Positions 42,740 through 54,400 of a stretch of DNA of 64,000 bases are shown in pieces. The stretch is from Antedon mediterranea (lineage: Eukaryota > Echinodermata > Crinoidea > Comatulida > Antedonidae). Below the pieces are notes generated by a model that saw only the letters and a program-made list of their open reading frames with translations, did not search any database and had not been told where the DNA came from. The position numbers were made by a program, and so were the translations under genes. Numbering within the stretch: the first letter of the stretch is position 1; each line of letters opens with the position of its first letter. The DNA lies in the NCBI RefSeq assembly GCF_964355755.1, contig NC_092676.1:14368288-14432287 (forward strand), written 5' to 3'.

Positions 42740-43440
42740 AGGTGTACGATTTTTTTTGGAATTGGTTAGCAAAACTACATTTTGGATGTGTATATCAATC
42801 TACATCAATTTTTTCCATTAGAATTAGAGTCACACCTATATACAAAGATGGTGACAAAGCGAACCCCAATAATGACAGACCAATATCAGTCCTACCATCA
42901 GTAACTATCAAACGTCATGTACACCAGCAATTATATGACTACAGTACTGTAAACAAAATATTTTGAATGAATTACAATCTGGCTTAAGGAAAAACGACTA
43001 CCCTAATAGATGTCTCAGATTATATCCTAAATAACTTAAATGGAGGTAAAGCAACTGCTGCTATCTTCATTGATTTAAAAAAAACATTTGACACTGTTGA
43101 TCACAAACTCCTTATATCTAAACTTATTGGTTGTGGAAGTCATCTGCTCTGAACTGGTTCATCTCGTATCTTAGTGAGAGATTTCAAGTTGTGAAAAAAA
43201 AACTCACAATCTAGGCCTACTCATATGGAAGTAAACATCCCAAGGTTCTATACTAGGACCTTTATTGTTTATTATTTATCTACCTAATGTCACTCAATCA
43301 AAATGTGTTTGCAGACGACACTACAATCTTATGTAACTCATCTGATCCCACTCTACTTCAAAATGAATTAAATTCAAATTTTACAAAAATTGCTAAATAC
43401 TTTCATTTTTTATTAAAACACATTGTTTCAGTGCCGTGCT
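42740..43440 (+). pseudogene. Jockey/CR1-type LINE reverse transcriptase, heavily decayed
   Basis: Plus frames read VTPIYKDGDKANPNNDRPIS, V-L-P-S-V then, after stops and shifts, TTLIDVSDYILNNLNGGKAT, AAIFIDLKKTFDTVDHKLLI. V-T-P-I-x-K-x-G-D...N-x-R-P-I-S-V-L-P and F-x-D-L-x-K-A-F-D-T-V-D-H are RT domains 1-3. The catalytic Y/F-A-D-D is not in frame. Confidence 0.8.
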
Positions 43441-43539
43441 AATTTACTTTTTATTATAGGTTGCTGTATGTAAATTGTTGCGGAATGAATTGCCTATTTA
43501 CACCTGAAAATTAAAATAAACGCATTTTGGTCCCTTGAT

Positions 43540-43720
43540 GCATAGAGATATTCACTATAATATCTCTATGCTTGATGTAACATGATAAGTTGACGCGTGT
43601 ATCGTACCCATACTCGGGGCACGAACGATTCGTACAAAGGACACCGCCATACAACCGCGTAGGCCTACCTATTGTTTAGATCGCCGGCAGTCAGCAAGCA
43701 TAAAGTGTATATACTACAAA
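43540..43720. repeat. hAT-like element fragment, copy C
   Basis: GGGGCACGAACGATTCGTAC, AAAGGACACCGCCATACAAC and TTGTTTAGATCGCCGGCAGT match 29858-29945 of copy B. It is preceded by a small hairpin GAGATATTCACTATAATATCTC. Only this part of the element is present. Confidence 0.65.
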
Positions 43721-43724
43721 AATT

Positions 43725-46420
43725 ATTAGTTTTATCAATATTCAGCGATAGTTTTTTAGCCTTGAACCAATCCAAGACACACAGTAATTCCCTGTTAAGT
43801 GTACAAAAAGTATATTAATATTTTTATGGGATACAAAAATATTTGTAATCATCAGCAAATAATATATAGTTTAATAACTCAGAAGAGTTTGGGATATCAT
43901 TTACATAAATAAGAAAAAGCAAGGGACCTAAAGTAGATCATTGTGGTACCCCGCAGTTTACAGGCAATAAACTAGAAGTAGGCCTAATGCCTATGTGAAT
44001 TAAAACATGTAAACTATTTTCGAGTCCTCTGGTGCCATAATGGTATGAATAATAGTATAGTGTCGAAGGCTTTCGATAAATCCATAAAGACTACAACTGT
44101 GTGTTTATTTTCAGATTTAGCGGAGGATATTTTGTTGTTGCAGATAATGCTAGTTCGGTTGAGTGTTCTTTACGGAAACCATACTGATTAGGGTGAAGAA
44201 TATCGTTAGTGTTTAAAAAATAAATGAGCCTATTATAGATTAACTTTTCATACACTTTAGAAAAACACGGAAGAAGTGATATCGGACGATAATCAGATAT
44301 AATGTGACAGTCCACAGTGCTGTGGGAAAAATCCCAGTAAGTATAGATAAGTTAAAATATGAGAAAGTGGTCGAACTATAAATGGTGCTATTTGTTTAAT
44401 CACACTAGCACTAATGTCATCATACCGGGTACTTTTACCAGATTTAAGTTCACTAATATTATCTATAATTTCTTTTGGTGTAATTGGTGAAGAAGAATAT
44501 TGATTTGTCATTGGGCTTGGACATTATGCCTAAAGTATGAATAATTTGTTGAAGATTAAGGGATTTTCGAGGACATTTTATTACCTGTAGGCCTATCATT
44601 AAAATATACATTAAACAAATTGGAAGTTTTATTTCCATCCGTAATCTTTATATTATTTTTAAGAAAGAACTATGCAGGTTTTTCTTTATTTGTATTTTTA
44701 CCTAATATTTCGTTTATATTTTTCCATGTTTGCTTAAAGCTCAGGTACAGGCATGAATTTTAAATACAATATCTGGTTAATTGTACATAAATCAAATATT
44801 AGTAACAGAAATAAAGACGAAAAAACATGAATTTCCCTTAATATGGTCAAATACAAAATTTTGCAAAATTCTGCCATAAAAACCAGGAAGACTTTTTTTC
44901 AGTAGTTAGGTGGTTTAACCTAATGTAATAGCATGTCTGGTGACTCCCTAGAAGGTGAAAAAAGATGGTGGATATACGGTGGATAATTTTTGCTATAGCA
45001 TGAAAATAAAAATCTGAAGTTCTGATTAAAAATACCAGAAATGTAAAATTCAAGTTATATTACCTATATTTAGTCATCTGATAACATTTTTTACCACGCC
45101 GTTTATTTTTCATAGCTTTTCAAAATGCGTCTCTATTTACAAAATTTGTGTACAAATGAATAGAGATTTTACTGTGTAATTTGAACTATCCCCCCACTGA
45201 TAAGAAAGTGCTTATTTTCAACAAGTTCGTGTAACACAAATAAAATCACAAAAATTATGAAACATAATCGATATATATATATATATAGATCGATAATTAT
45301 TGGAATGTATGATCAATCAAAATTGTTTGCCCGCACCTGGCCTTTAAGATCATTTTTATATAAATTAAATGTATTAGCATAATATTTCTGGCATACGAAT
45401 TAAATGTGTCAATATTTTTTATATTTGTTTTTAGCCGATATTATTAGTTTTTAAGAATTGTTTATACAGTCTATTCCTGGTATTTATCGATTTTATTATG
45501 GCCCGGCCGAAGTGATCCATGGTTTTCTTTCCTTTCTTCTAATTATTTTCTTTTTAGTTATTTTAATGTGACTGTCATAAGCATTGGAAAAATTACTAAA
45601 ACATATATCATAGTTTTTACAGCGATTATTAACATTAAAGACGTCGCCCCAGTCAGTTTCATTAAGTTGTATACCAAATTCAGAAATAGTTTTACTATTA
45701 ATTTTCCAACAATAAATATATTTTTGTTCGGTATTCAAAATATTAATATTATCATCTTTTAATGTAAATATCGAAAAATGATCAGTGACATCAGTAAATA
45801 AAATGCCAGATAAAATATGTTATTTAATATATTGGTGAAAATATTATATGAGGGATGCATTGTTTGTATTGACTCGGTTTATCAATAAGGGAGAAAAGAA
45901 TTTGAATACATATAATTAAGGAATTTAGCTGTTGGACCAGATCATTTCATCAAATCAAGGTTAAAATTGCCTCAGAGATATAAGCAGGTTTTTCTTCATT
46001 AGAAATAAGTTCAGTTTTTTTTTAAATATAATCTAAGAATGATTCGACTGGGGTATCAGGAGCTCGATAAACAATTCCTTTAATATTGTTTTTAGGTTTA
46101 GTTTCAATTTACACGAACATTGATTCATATGATGATTCGTTTCCCATCTTTATTCAACTTATTTAAGGGCAATATGAACTATTTTCTTTTGATCGTTATC
46201 ATTATTATTTAGGCCTACAGCAGTTTGTTTTAATCTAAGTAATCTTTTAATATCTTTATTAATCCAAGGCTTGGAATTTGGATAGGCTTATTTACTTAAT
46301 CTCATTAACACAAGATGTAATACAAAAATTTAAATAGCTACTTATTAATAGCATCGGTTGTCTCATCAATCGAATGTAGATTTACAAAAATGTTCCAATT
46401 TGTAGACTGGCTCAAGCCAT
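43725..46420 (-). pseudogene. CR1/L2-type LINE, long but decayed
   Basis: In 5'-3' order on the minus strand: the endonuclease-RT linker with LNETDWGDVFNVNNRCKNYD, F-S-N-A-Y-D-S-H and KERKPWITSAG (45738-45496); SPITPKEIIDNISELKSGKS, YDDISASVIKQIAPFIVRPL (44511-44293); SDYRPISLLPCFSKVYEKLI, HPNQYGFRKEHSTELAL (44315-44091); then V-V-F-M-D-L-S-K-A-F-D-T and a C-A-D-D-Y remnant (about 44080-43850). This is the standard domain order of a CR1/L2-type ORF2. Multiple stops and indels; the 5' end is unclear near 46300-46420. Confidence 0.8.
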
Positions 46421-46462
46421 CCATATCCTCTTTCATTGTTACCGCGTGGCATCGTACAGAAA

Positions 46463-46620
46463 GCTTGGTTCCCACTAGAACGTAACGCAAGGACGTAAAC
46501 GCAACGCAAGCGTTTTAACCAATGACAAGCGAAGTTAACGAATAAGCCATCGCTTGTGATTAGTCAATTCACTTGCGTTGCGTTACGTCCTTGCGTTGCG
46601 TCGCTAGTGGGAACCACGCT
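46463..46620. mobile_element. Short fold-back MITE
   Basis: Ends read GCTTGGTTCCCACTAG and, inwards from the right, GCGTGGTTCCCACTAGC. Further in, AACGCAAGGACGTAA is matched by TTACGTCCTTGCGTT. About 158 bp, almost entirely inverted repeat. The T-G-G-T-T-C-C-C-A-C-T-A-G termini are of a kind widespread in animal genomes. The target-site duplication is unclear. Confidence 0.8.
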
Positions 46621-46649
46621 TTACTAGTTAACTACACTCCCCACTGGGT

Positions 46650-47400
46650 GCAGTACAAATTTTGCGGGAAAAAAAGTATAGGAATTTTTTGTTCTGATAG
46701 AGTATACCATATACAATGTCAGGAAAAAAATCCCTATCCCAGGGTCTTGGGGAAAATTGTTTACGACACTTTTAAATTCATGGCCTATATAGGCTAACCC
46801 ACACAAATGCCTTAACACACACACAATACCTATATATAGGGGATAGGGAAAACCAATTCACGTTTTTTTTTACTTGGAGTTGTGTTATGATGATTAAAAT
46901 TAGCTGAGGCTTACTTTAATAACTACTTCTCATAGTAGTTGATAAATCGAGTCGATAACAATGACATCATCATGCCAGAATCCAATATGGCGTCCAATTT
47001 GGCGGGAAAAACAGGGTATTGCTAAACCCTGCAAACCCCCGAAAACCTAAAAAAAAAACATCGCAAACCCCACCGAACCAACCCACTGGGTATATTCATG
47101 TAAAAAAATATTAAATTTCTACTGTTAACTAGGCCTACTTATTTTTGGGGTAAAACATAATTTTTTGGTCAAAAAGGATTGCTAAACCCTGCAAACCTCC
47201 AAAAAAACATAGCAAACCCCACCGAAAAGTGATTGAATCATGTAGTGTACGACCCACTGGGTATATCCATGTAAAAAAAATGATGTTTTATCCCCAAAAT
47301 AAGTAGTTTTAACTACTTATTTTGGGGATATTAAATTTCTACTGTTAAAACAGTAGAAATTTAATATGAAATTTAATATTTCATATACCCAGTGGGTCAT
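46650..47400. repeat. CCCACTGGGTATAT repeats with two abutting perfect hairpins
   Basis: CCCACTGGGT occurs near 46643, 47080, 47260 and 47390. The units also share GGATTGCTAAACCCTGCAAA and CATGTAAAAAAA. Hairpin 1 (47290-47330) has 19-bp perfect arms TCCCCAAAATAAGTAGTT with a 2-bp centre; hairpin 2 (47329-47368) has 19-bp arms ATATTAAATTTCTACTGTT with a 2-bp centre. Confidence 0.85.
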
Positions 47401-48335
47401 GATGATTGAAATAAATGGGGTAACATCACATGAAAGAGATCTTCTTGGGGCGTCCATTAGAATTTTCTTTTTCAATCTATAAATTATTTTATATCTATCT
47501 ATTATGTCTAATTGTTTTTCGCATCTTTTGTATATATTATCTGAATAATGTTTATAAATCTAACGGAACTAGATTGGGTGCAATATAGTTTCGCATTAAT
47601 AATCAGTGTATATTACTTGGTTTATTGATTGACTACTACTAATTTTGTTGTATATAATTTAATTTCCATAAACAACAACATAAGTCCACGTGACAGTGGC
47701 AACAACTAAATTATAATTTTATTTTAGTTTATTGCCGGTCCGCCAGATAGTCTGATGACTTTCCGTCTCAGCTGCTTTGCTTATCTCGGATTGCTTTTCT
47801 CCAGTCTTGTCTGTTTTCTGCTTTTCTCCGAATCGTTTCTATATCTTTTATACTATTGATCCTAGGAGGTATAGTGCAGTTAATTGTTTTATGAAGGGTG
47901 ATCAGATCGTTCGATAGAGTTACCGGTAGTGTGGATCGTGGTCTTACTCTATACTTTCTTACAGTTTTCAAAATAATAGTTTATTGCTTTATTGGCTGAG
48001 ACTTCCTTTTTTTGCAATTTGAGGATGTGTCCGAATAGCCGCCATCTCGATTCCAAAATGTCCAAAATTAAACGGTTCACAAATATCAAAATTTGAAAAA
48101 CAATTATTATTACGATGATGAATGACTTATAATATAATAGAAAATAATAACAAAAACAATATAAAACCCGGTGAATTTCTGTAAATCATATCTGTATATC
48201 GATATTTTTGTATACACTATATTTTATATAGTTGAACCAAAACTTCAAAATAATCATGTAGCAATATAATGCTACCATTACTTAGTAGTACCATGGAGAA
48301 TTATTTATCCATGGTAGTACGCATACATTGAACAA
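47401..48335 (+). other. Intergenic, nothing firm
   Basis: AT-rich. A 67-residue minus frame at 47768-47971 (KYRVRPRSTLPVTLSNDLI) has a faint retroelement-like look but no definable motif. Confidence 0.35.
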
Positions 48336-48344
48336 TTTACATAA

Positions 48345-48582
48345 GTTTGTGCGTGTGGCGCAGGGTGTTGGACGTTCGAATCCAACTCTCGCCGCGTTGC
48401 TTGTATCCTTATGAAAGATACTTTATTTACGTTTGCCTCTCTCCACCCAGGTGTATAAATGGGTACCCGGTTAGATCAAGACACAACTTTGCGCTGATTA
48501 CTGGGGTAATAAAAATGCTCAGCGCTTAAAGAAGTTTGCTTGTAGAGCGCTATATAAGAATGAACTATTATTATTATTATAT
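48345..48582 (+). mobile_element. tRNA-derived SINE with (ATT)n tail
   Basis: The head GTGTGGCGCAGGGTGTTGGA resembles an A box, and GTTCGAATCCAACTC, about 20 bp further, is a perfect B box with the usual spacing shortened. The body has CTCCACCCAGGTGTATAAAT and GGGTACCCGG; the 3' end is GTAGAGCGCTATATAAGAAT followed by ATT repeats. The head is too short for a tRNA gene. Confidence 0.8.
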
Positions 48583-49795
48583 CAATATTTATAAAGCGTC
48601 AATTCAAAGACCGAGGTACAAAATCAAAGGCGCTGGGCATGTTAGTGGTCGAAAAAATGAGTTTTGAGCAATTTTTAAATAAGGCAACAGAAGAGCAGTG
48701 TTTAATTTGTGGGAGGAGTGAATTCCAGAGTGTGGGTGCTGCAAAAGAAAACGATCTATGACCAAAGGTTTAGTGGCTATGCGTGGAACAGAGAGTAAAA
48801 AATCATCAGATGATCTAAGAGTCCGTCCAGGAACATAAAAGGTGATTAATTGACGGATGTAAGCAGGTTGGTTGTAAAGAAGTGCTTTAAAAGTAAGGAG
48901 CAAGATTTTAAATTTAATTCGATTGTCAATGGGGAGCCAGTGAAGTTCTCGAAGAACAGGTGAAATGTGAGAGCGACGGTTAGTGAACGTAATTATACGA
49001 GCAGCCGAGTTCTGTAGTCGTTGAAGACGATTAATTTGAAAATTCGGAAGGGCATAGAACAGAGAATTGCAATAATCAAGACGAGAGGAGATAAAACCAT
49101 GATTGATAGAGGATGTGTGGAGCGTATCGAAAGAAAACGTCGAATGTGTGCAATATTGCAAAGATAAAAGTTTACTGATTTAGTAATATAACTGATGTGT
49201 GCTTGCATGTTTAGAGATTCTTAAAGTTTTATACCAAGATTAGTAACTAATTGAGACGGATGTATGAGTGATGAGCCAATAGTAATAAAATGGGGTGCTA
49301 TTTTGGTACGAATATATTAGTACAGAAAATGATGTATTCAGATTTATTATCATTTAAATTGAGGAGATTGGTTGAAAGCCAGGTATGGATATCTTTAAGG
49401 CAATTCTCAAGGCGTTCAATAACAATAAGTAGATTATGTGGATCAAAAGGAATATACAACTGAATATCATCAGCGTAGAAATGACGTTTGATAATTTGGG
49501 ATAAAGGAGATATGTATAAAGAGAAAAGAATCGGGCCAAGGGTGGATCCTTGAGAGACTCCGCATTCCATATATTTAGGCGACGATCTAATACCATTTAT
49601 TTCATTGAATTGTGTACGGTTTTGAAGATATGAAATAAACCAGTTAAAAAAAAAGCCAGAAATGCCAAAATAAGAATGAAGACGATCAAGAAGTATTTGG
49701 TGGTCAACTGTATCAAAGGCAGCAGATAGGTCAAGCATTACAAGTGCAACTGCTTGCTTACTGTCCATATGTTATGTCATTTAGTATCCTGAGAA
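48583..49795 (-). pseudogene. L2-like LINE, 3' half with intact tail
   Basis: Minus-strand domains are in order: [64 protein letters not shown] (49768-49298); then after a frame change F-I-T-I-G-S...L-V-T-N-L-G-I, H-I-S-Y-I-T-K-S, and SRLDYCNSLFYALPNFQINR, RLQNSAARIITFTNRRSHIS, ELHWLPIDNRIKFKILLLTF (49161-48604). The 3' end GCGCCTTTGATTTTGTACCT...CGCTTTATAAATATTGATAT then ATA repeats abuts the tail of the + strand SINE. The catalytic Y-A-D-D is intact; one or more frame breaks near 49250 inactivate it. Confidence 0.9.
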
Positions 49796-49899
49796 GAGCT
49801 GTTTCAGTACAGTGACCCTCTTTATATGCTGATTGGAATGGGTCTAACAAATTAAAATTAATAAGGTATGACATTGGTGTTAAACCACTGGTGCCGTGT

Positions 49900-50470
49900 G
49901 ATGTTAAAGGTTGGACAGAATACGGTTAAAGATTACAAGAAGACTATTGCTCAGGGCTCATTTGGAGAAGTGTTCAAGGGAATGTACCAATATGGGCGCT
50001 AGTTCCGCCCCAATATGAGCATGTTGCCGTAAAGAAAGTGAAGTTGAGAAAGCGTCCGGAGAAGCAGCTTATCGGGGAGGTTCAAATACACCAACAAACA
50101 CACAGAAGAATATTGTAAAGTTCATCGGAATTTTACCGGAGCATCCTTTAATGTCTATCATTACTGGCATCATGGGCAAAACATGGAGGAAAAGATCTTA
50201 TAGGCCTACGGAGGATCAAAACTATAGACTGGGACAGGAAAGTAGCAGTTGCAATGTGGTTTTGTAGAAGGAGTGTCGTATTTACACAAGTATATAGTCC
50301 TCAGATAATCCACCAGGATTCTTTAGATGAAAAGTTTGTGCCAAAACTGTGTGTGTACCTTGGTTGGTTGTGCTAGGATGTGTCAAGTCATGTGGTGCTG
50401 CGTCAACTAGTGGGCTTTGTACCCCAGAATACATGTGCCCAGAGAAATGTTACTAAACAGTGAGAAAGAA
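49900..50470 (+). pseudogene. Protein kinase pseudogene, intronless and frameshifted
   Basis: Plus frames in order: DYKKTIAQGSFGEVFKGMYQ (glycine loop), V-A-V-K-K-V-K-L (catalytic lysine), E-K-Q-L-I-G-E-V-Q-I-H-Q-Q-T (alpha-C glutamate), NIVKFIGILPEHPLMSIIT, K-V-A-V-A-M...F-V-E-G-V-S-Y-L-H-K-Y, D-E-K-F-V-P-K-L-C, T-P-E-Y-M-C-P-E (the APE-like end of the activation segment). At least five frame changes and stops occur. The H-R-D region is damaged. No introns separate domains that are normally on several exons, suggesting a processed copy. I cannot name the parent kinase. Confidence 0.8.
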
Positions 50471-51349
50471 TAGAAAACAAGCTTTTTGAGGTATCTTCCA
50501 CATAATTGACCACCAGCTGGACACCGTGTGAAACATCTCCAGTGTCCCCTTTGCTCCAAAAGTATGGCTCTGGACAGAATTAATACACAGTGTTTTTCTT
50601 TTATGTTTGTGTTGCTTTGAAAGTTAGGTTAACCAAAAAATGTATATTGATCATTAAAGCAGGGAAGAGTGAAAATACAATTTCCCAGTGACTTTAAAAT
50701 ATGTATATAATATAAAATTTGTAAAATATAACGAAAATTACAAGAAGAGTGTAATTAGCTACAGTATACGGTTTAAAAGTAGGCACTAAATATATACCAT
50801 CGTTTGTTGGGGCAAAGATTAGGACTTTGTAAATAATATTAAGAAGCACAGAGTAGCCTATGTGGAAATTTAGGATTTTTAAAATAAAAAGAAATCATCA
50901 TAAAACTTATTTTTTGATTTACTGAATGTTGACACTTACACAGTCATACTGATATCTTCACAACTTTAGAAATCAAAACGAATAGTGATAACATCTTATT
51001 AATTAAAAGCTCTGTAAGGTCTCCTTTAAGTTGAAATCTCAATAACTCACTTCTTTCATCATCTGTGTCTGATCTTGCACATTCGCTGTCAGCTTACAGC
51101 TTACAGTGCTAAAAAGCCAGGTTTGTCATTTGACGTATACAAGATAACGCGATGATGGGTGTGTACGTACGAGCCAGCCCGTGATGGGTACCAAACTTTT
51201 TGGTACGAGTAAGCCAAAATTTGCGTACGAGTTGGTGGGTACGAGTTGGAAATTGGTACGAGTTGACCTGTATCCTAGTTCCTCGCGGCTCCTCGTCGGA
51301 CTTCTATTATTTTGTGAATTTAAATTTGGTCCATGACAATGATAACATT
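50471..51349 (+). promoter_or_regulatory. TMEM135: TMEM135 5' flank, promoter not located
   Basis: The first coding ATG is at 51350. A GGTACGAGT(TGG) minisatellite-like stretch occupies about 51200-51270. No TATA box with convincing spacing and no CpG island are visible; the only locally GC-richer piece is 51160-51300. The transcription start cannot be assigned. Confidence 0.3.
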
Positions 51350-51496
51350 ATGTCACCTGTATTCAGTAAACTATGGGTTAAACATTCATGTTATGAATTG
51401 GGTCATACATGGACACCGTATTGTTCCCAGGCAGCATTAGATGTTGGAAGTATTGCTTTTAAACAGTCATTGCAGATTTACCTAGTTTTCTATACG
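51350..51496 (+). CDS. TMEM135: TMEM135 coding exon 1 with start codon
   Basis: ATG at 51350 opens MSPVFSKLWVKHSCYELGHT, continuing WTPYC... to ...KQSLQIYLVFYT, and the donor GTACGT lies at 51497. Known TMEM135 proteins begin with a short S/K-rich stretch and then N-C-Y-E-x-G-H-T-W-x-P-x-C, placing the cysteine pair 12-15 residues from the start. That favours this ATG over an upstream in-frame one at 51200, whose extension has no family match and lies in a GGTACGAGTTGG minisatellite-like stretch. The exon ends at phase 0. Confidence 0.9.
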
Positions 51497-54400
51497 GTAC
51501 GTGATAACGCCGGCTAGCCCCTACTTTAGCTGGATTTTGCTGGGACGATTCGGTGGGACGATTCGGCCCACTTTTTTTAAACGTCTCACTTTAGACCAAA
51601 TTCATATTCATTTTTTTGGTATTTATCAAGTGTTTAAAGGTGTTTAACAAACCGTATTTTAATGATATTGACAAGATATAATATATATAATAAATAACTA
51701 AAAAACGTAATTTTATATTCAATTTATTACTGTACTTCGAAAACCTTGTTTATTTCGTGCATTCGCCAAGCGGCCAACAGAGGGCGTAACTTGTTTACAT
51801 CGTTCGCGTGACTAAAAAATGATCATTTTTGACAATGTTTTCAAAATGTTTTCCTTTATTGCATCTTTATCCCTAGTAGTACTACCCCATAGTCTATCTG
51901 AAAATAAAGTTTAAGTGTGCCGAATCGTCTCAGGGCCGAATCGTCCCGGGCCGAATAGTCCCGGGCTGACTCGTCTCAGGGCCGAATCGTCCCGTTACCC
52001 TACTTTACTCTAGCTAGGAGGTGCTTACCTTAGTGATGCTTAATTACCATAGTAAAATAAGGAGGTAAAGGTTAGGGGATATGACCGGTTGGGCCGCCGA
52101 CAAGTTGAGCCGCCGGTGATTTCTATGAAACGCCCAGTGCATGCGTCTTTTACGACATTTCGCGTAGTGATTAGGATGGTGTCCTAGTACATAAGTTCAT
52201 GGTCTTGATTTATTGTGTCATGAAAATAAATGATATATAATTACATATTATAATTAACAACACAGCAAAGGAAAGTAGTAATATTTAATAACGTAATTGT
52301 TTTTAATCTTTCGAGGAAAAAATTCAGTGCACTCATAATTTTTCTCGCCACGTGTAGGCCTACCACGTAAAGTCACGTTGTCCTCTCTCAGGACTAATTA
52401 ATAGAGTATTAACATTCTTCGAATGAGGTTAAATAAATATTATTTTTTATTTACTAATCTTTTAATATCATATTTTATTGAATTTTACGATGTTAATACA
52501 CAAAATATTTTACTAAAAAACGTGATTTTATGTAATTATTTTACCGAAAAATGGAGTAAGCCTAGTTCATACAACTGCCAACTGAGGGGCAACATGTTTA
52601 CGTCATTTTTGGCTAAAAACGATCACTTTCGGTGATGTTTTATATTTTGGAATCTACAAGCCAGATTTTCATAATTATTTCTTTAATTATAATATTTAAT
52701 AATATATATACTAAAAACCATGATATATAAACTTTTGAATGTACATCGATCCCTAATAATATAAATAGAACGAGCACCGGCGAAAGTTAGCATTTGGCGT
52801 TCCATAAAAAATAACGTTTTTCTGGTGGCGGCTCAACTTGTCGGCGGCTCAACTTGGCCTAATCCAAGGCTAGTAGTAGAGGCCCTAGGTAGGCCTAGTA
52901 GGCTAGGCTGGATAACTAGGCTATAGCCGGCCTAGCTAGAGCCATAGTTAAGCCGGGTCCTAAATAAAAGTCTAGGGTCTACTACTACTACGCGGTTTAC
53001 GGTTTTCAGTCGCATCTAGGTCTAGCTAGACCTAGCCTAATTTTATTTTGGTCGCGATAAAATCAACTTCCGGCATTTTGTATGGGGTGCTAGTCAACCA
53101 GTACGGGTCCTCCTGAATACCAAGACCGGTCAATCTAATTACCGAAAACAACGGAAAACAACCATAAATGACCGAAAACAACTGAAAACAAACCGAAAAC
53201 AAAATAAAAAAATCTAAATACCGAAAACAAATTTGTATAACATTTTTTTGTAAATGTCACCCTCTACTGATGGGTGTTTCTAAAGCTAATAGACCATGCA
53301 GGAGAGAAGACCGCACGTGCAAAGCCAAGGAAGACCCTACGAAATTGTAGTGTGCACAAAACAACTAAAAATCGTACAGACTTGATGATTACACCGTACA
53401 TTTACTTATAAATAGAATCTATAAACGTGTTTAGTCTTTCGATTTAAAAAAAATTGGGTACAAGTTGGTATGGTTACGGGTTGACCTGTATCCTGTTGTA
53501 TGGCGGGCCACTAGGGCCTAGGCGGCATATCACTGTTTCGGCCACACACACAAGATTTCTATGGTGCGCCATTTACACGCATATACAGTAGACCGTGCTA
53601 TTGTTTTTGCTATTACCGGTAGTTATTGCTTTGCATGCTTTGGTGTGACTATTACATTACAATTTGCATTGTTGTTTACAAGTTGTATTTTATCTGCTGA
53701 ACAAAATAGTTAGAGATTCCATAGTCGATCCAAGGAAATGGCAGCGATATTTCGTTGTGATAGTCATTGGCATGTCTTGGCGAAAAACGAATTCAACTGT
53801 TAGTGACGCAGTTAAATAGCCTCTTTAGTACAGTCAGGGAGATGTCTCCATGGTAGTGGTACAGTATTAATAGTTTGGCTATGAAAGAAAAAATGCTAAG
53901 AGAAAAAAAAAGTTTTTTAAGAGGAATATCAGAAACTCACATATCAAGCAGAATCAAGAAGAAAATTAATAATAAGAAAAAAAAATAAATTCAATAAAAC
54001 TTTGTTGTTTTCTTTTTGATTGGTTTTTAATATAATACAGGAGTAATTAAATGTTTTATCATGGAACTCAAGTGTCTTAAGAACACATAGAAATGATAAT
54101 TGATTAATTTACCGCGATATGCAATTGAAAGAGTCATTTAACATATTTTCACATGCACAGAATAAATAAACATCATATCAATATAATTCAGATAAAAATA
54201 TATTTTTCAGGTCGGCGAAATTGCCTTAATTCTCCTCAGCGAAAACGTAACCTGTAGTATGGTGCACCTGTTCATTAATTTGGCGCAATACCTTCCTCTT
54301 GAGTAGTGGTGTTTTACTAATATTTCAAGTTCATTTTATTAGGTAAAATTTACACGCAAAGACAAGCGCACGCATTTCTATTAACATTTTAAATTTACCA

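Noticed and set aside
51200-51349. In-frame N-terminal extension of TMEM135 from an upstream ATG
   Set aside because: The extension reads through a GGTACGAGTTGG minisatellite and has no counterpart in the family; ATG 51350 places the Cys motif at the usual distance from the start.
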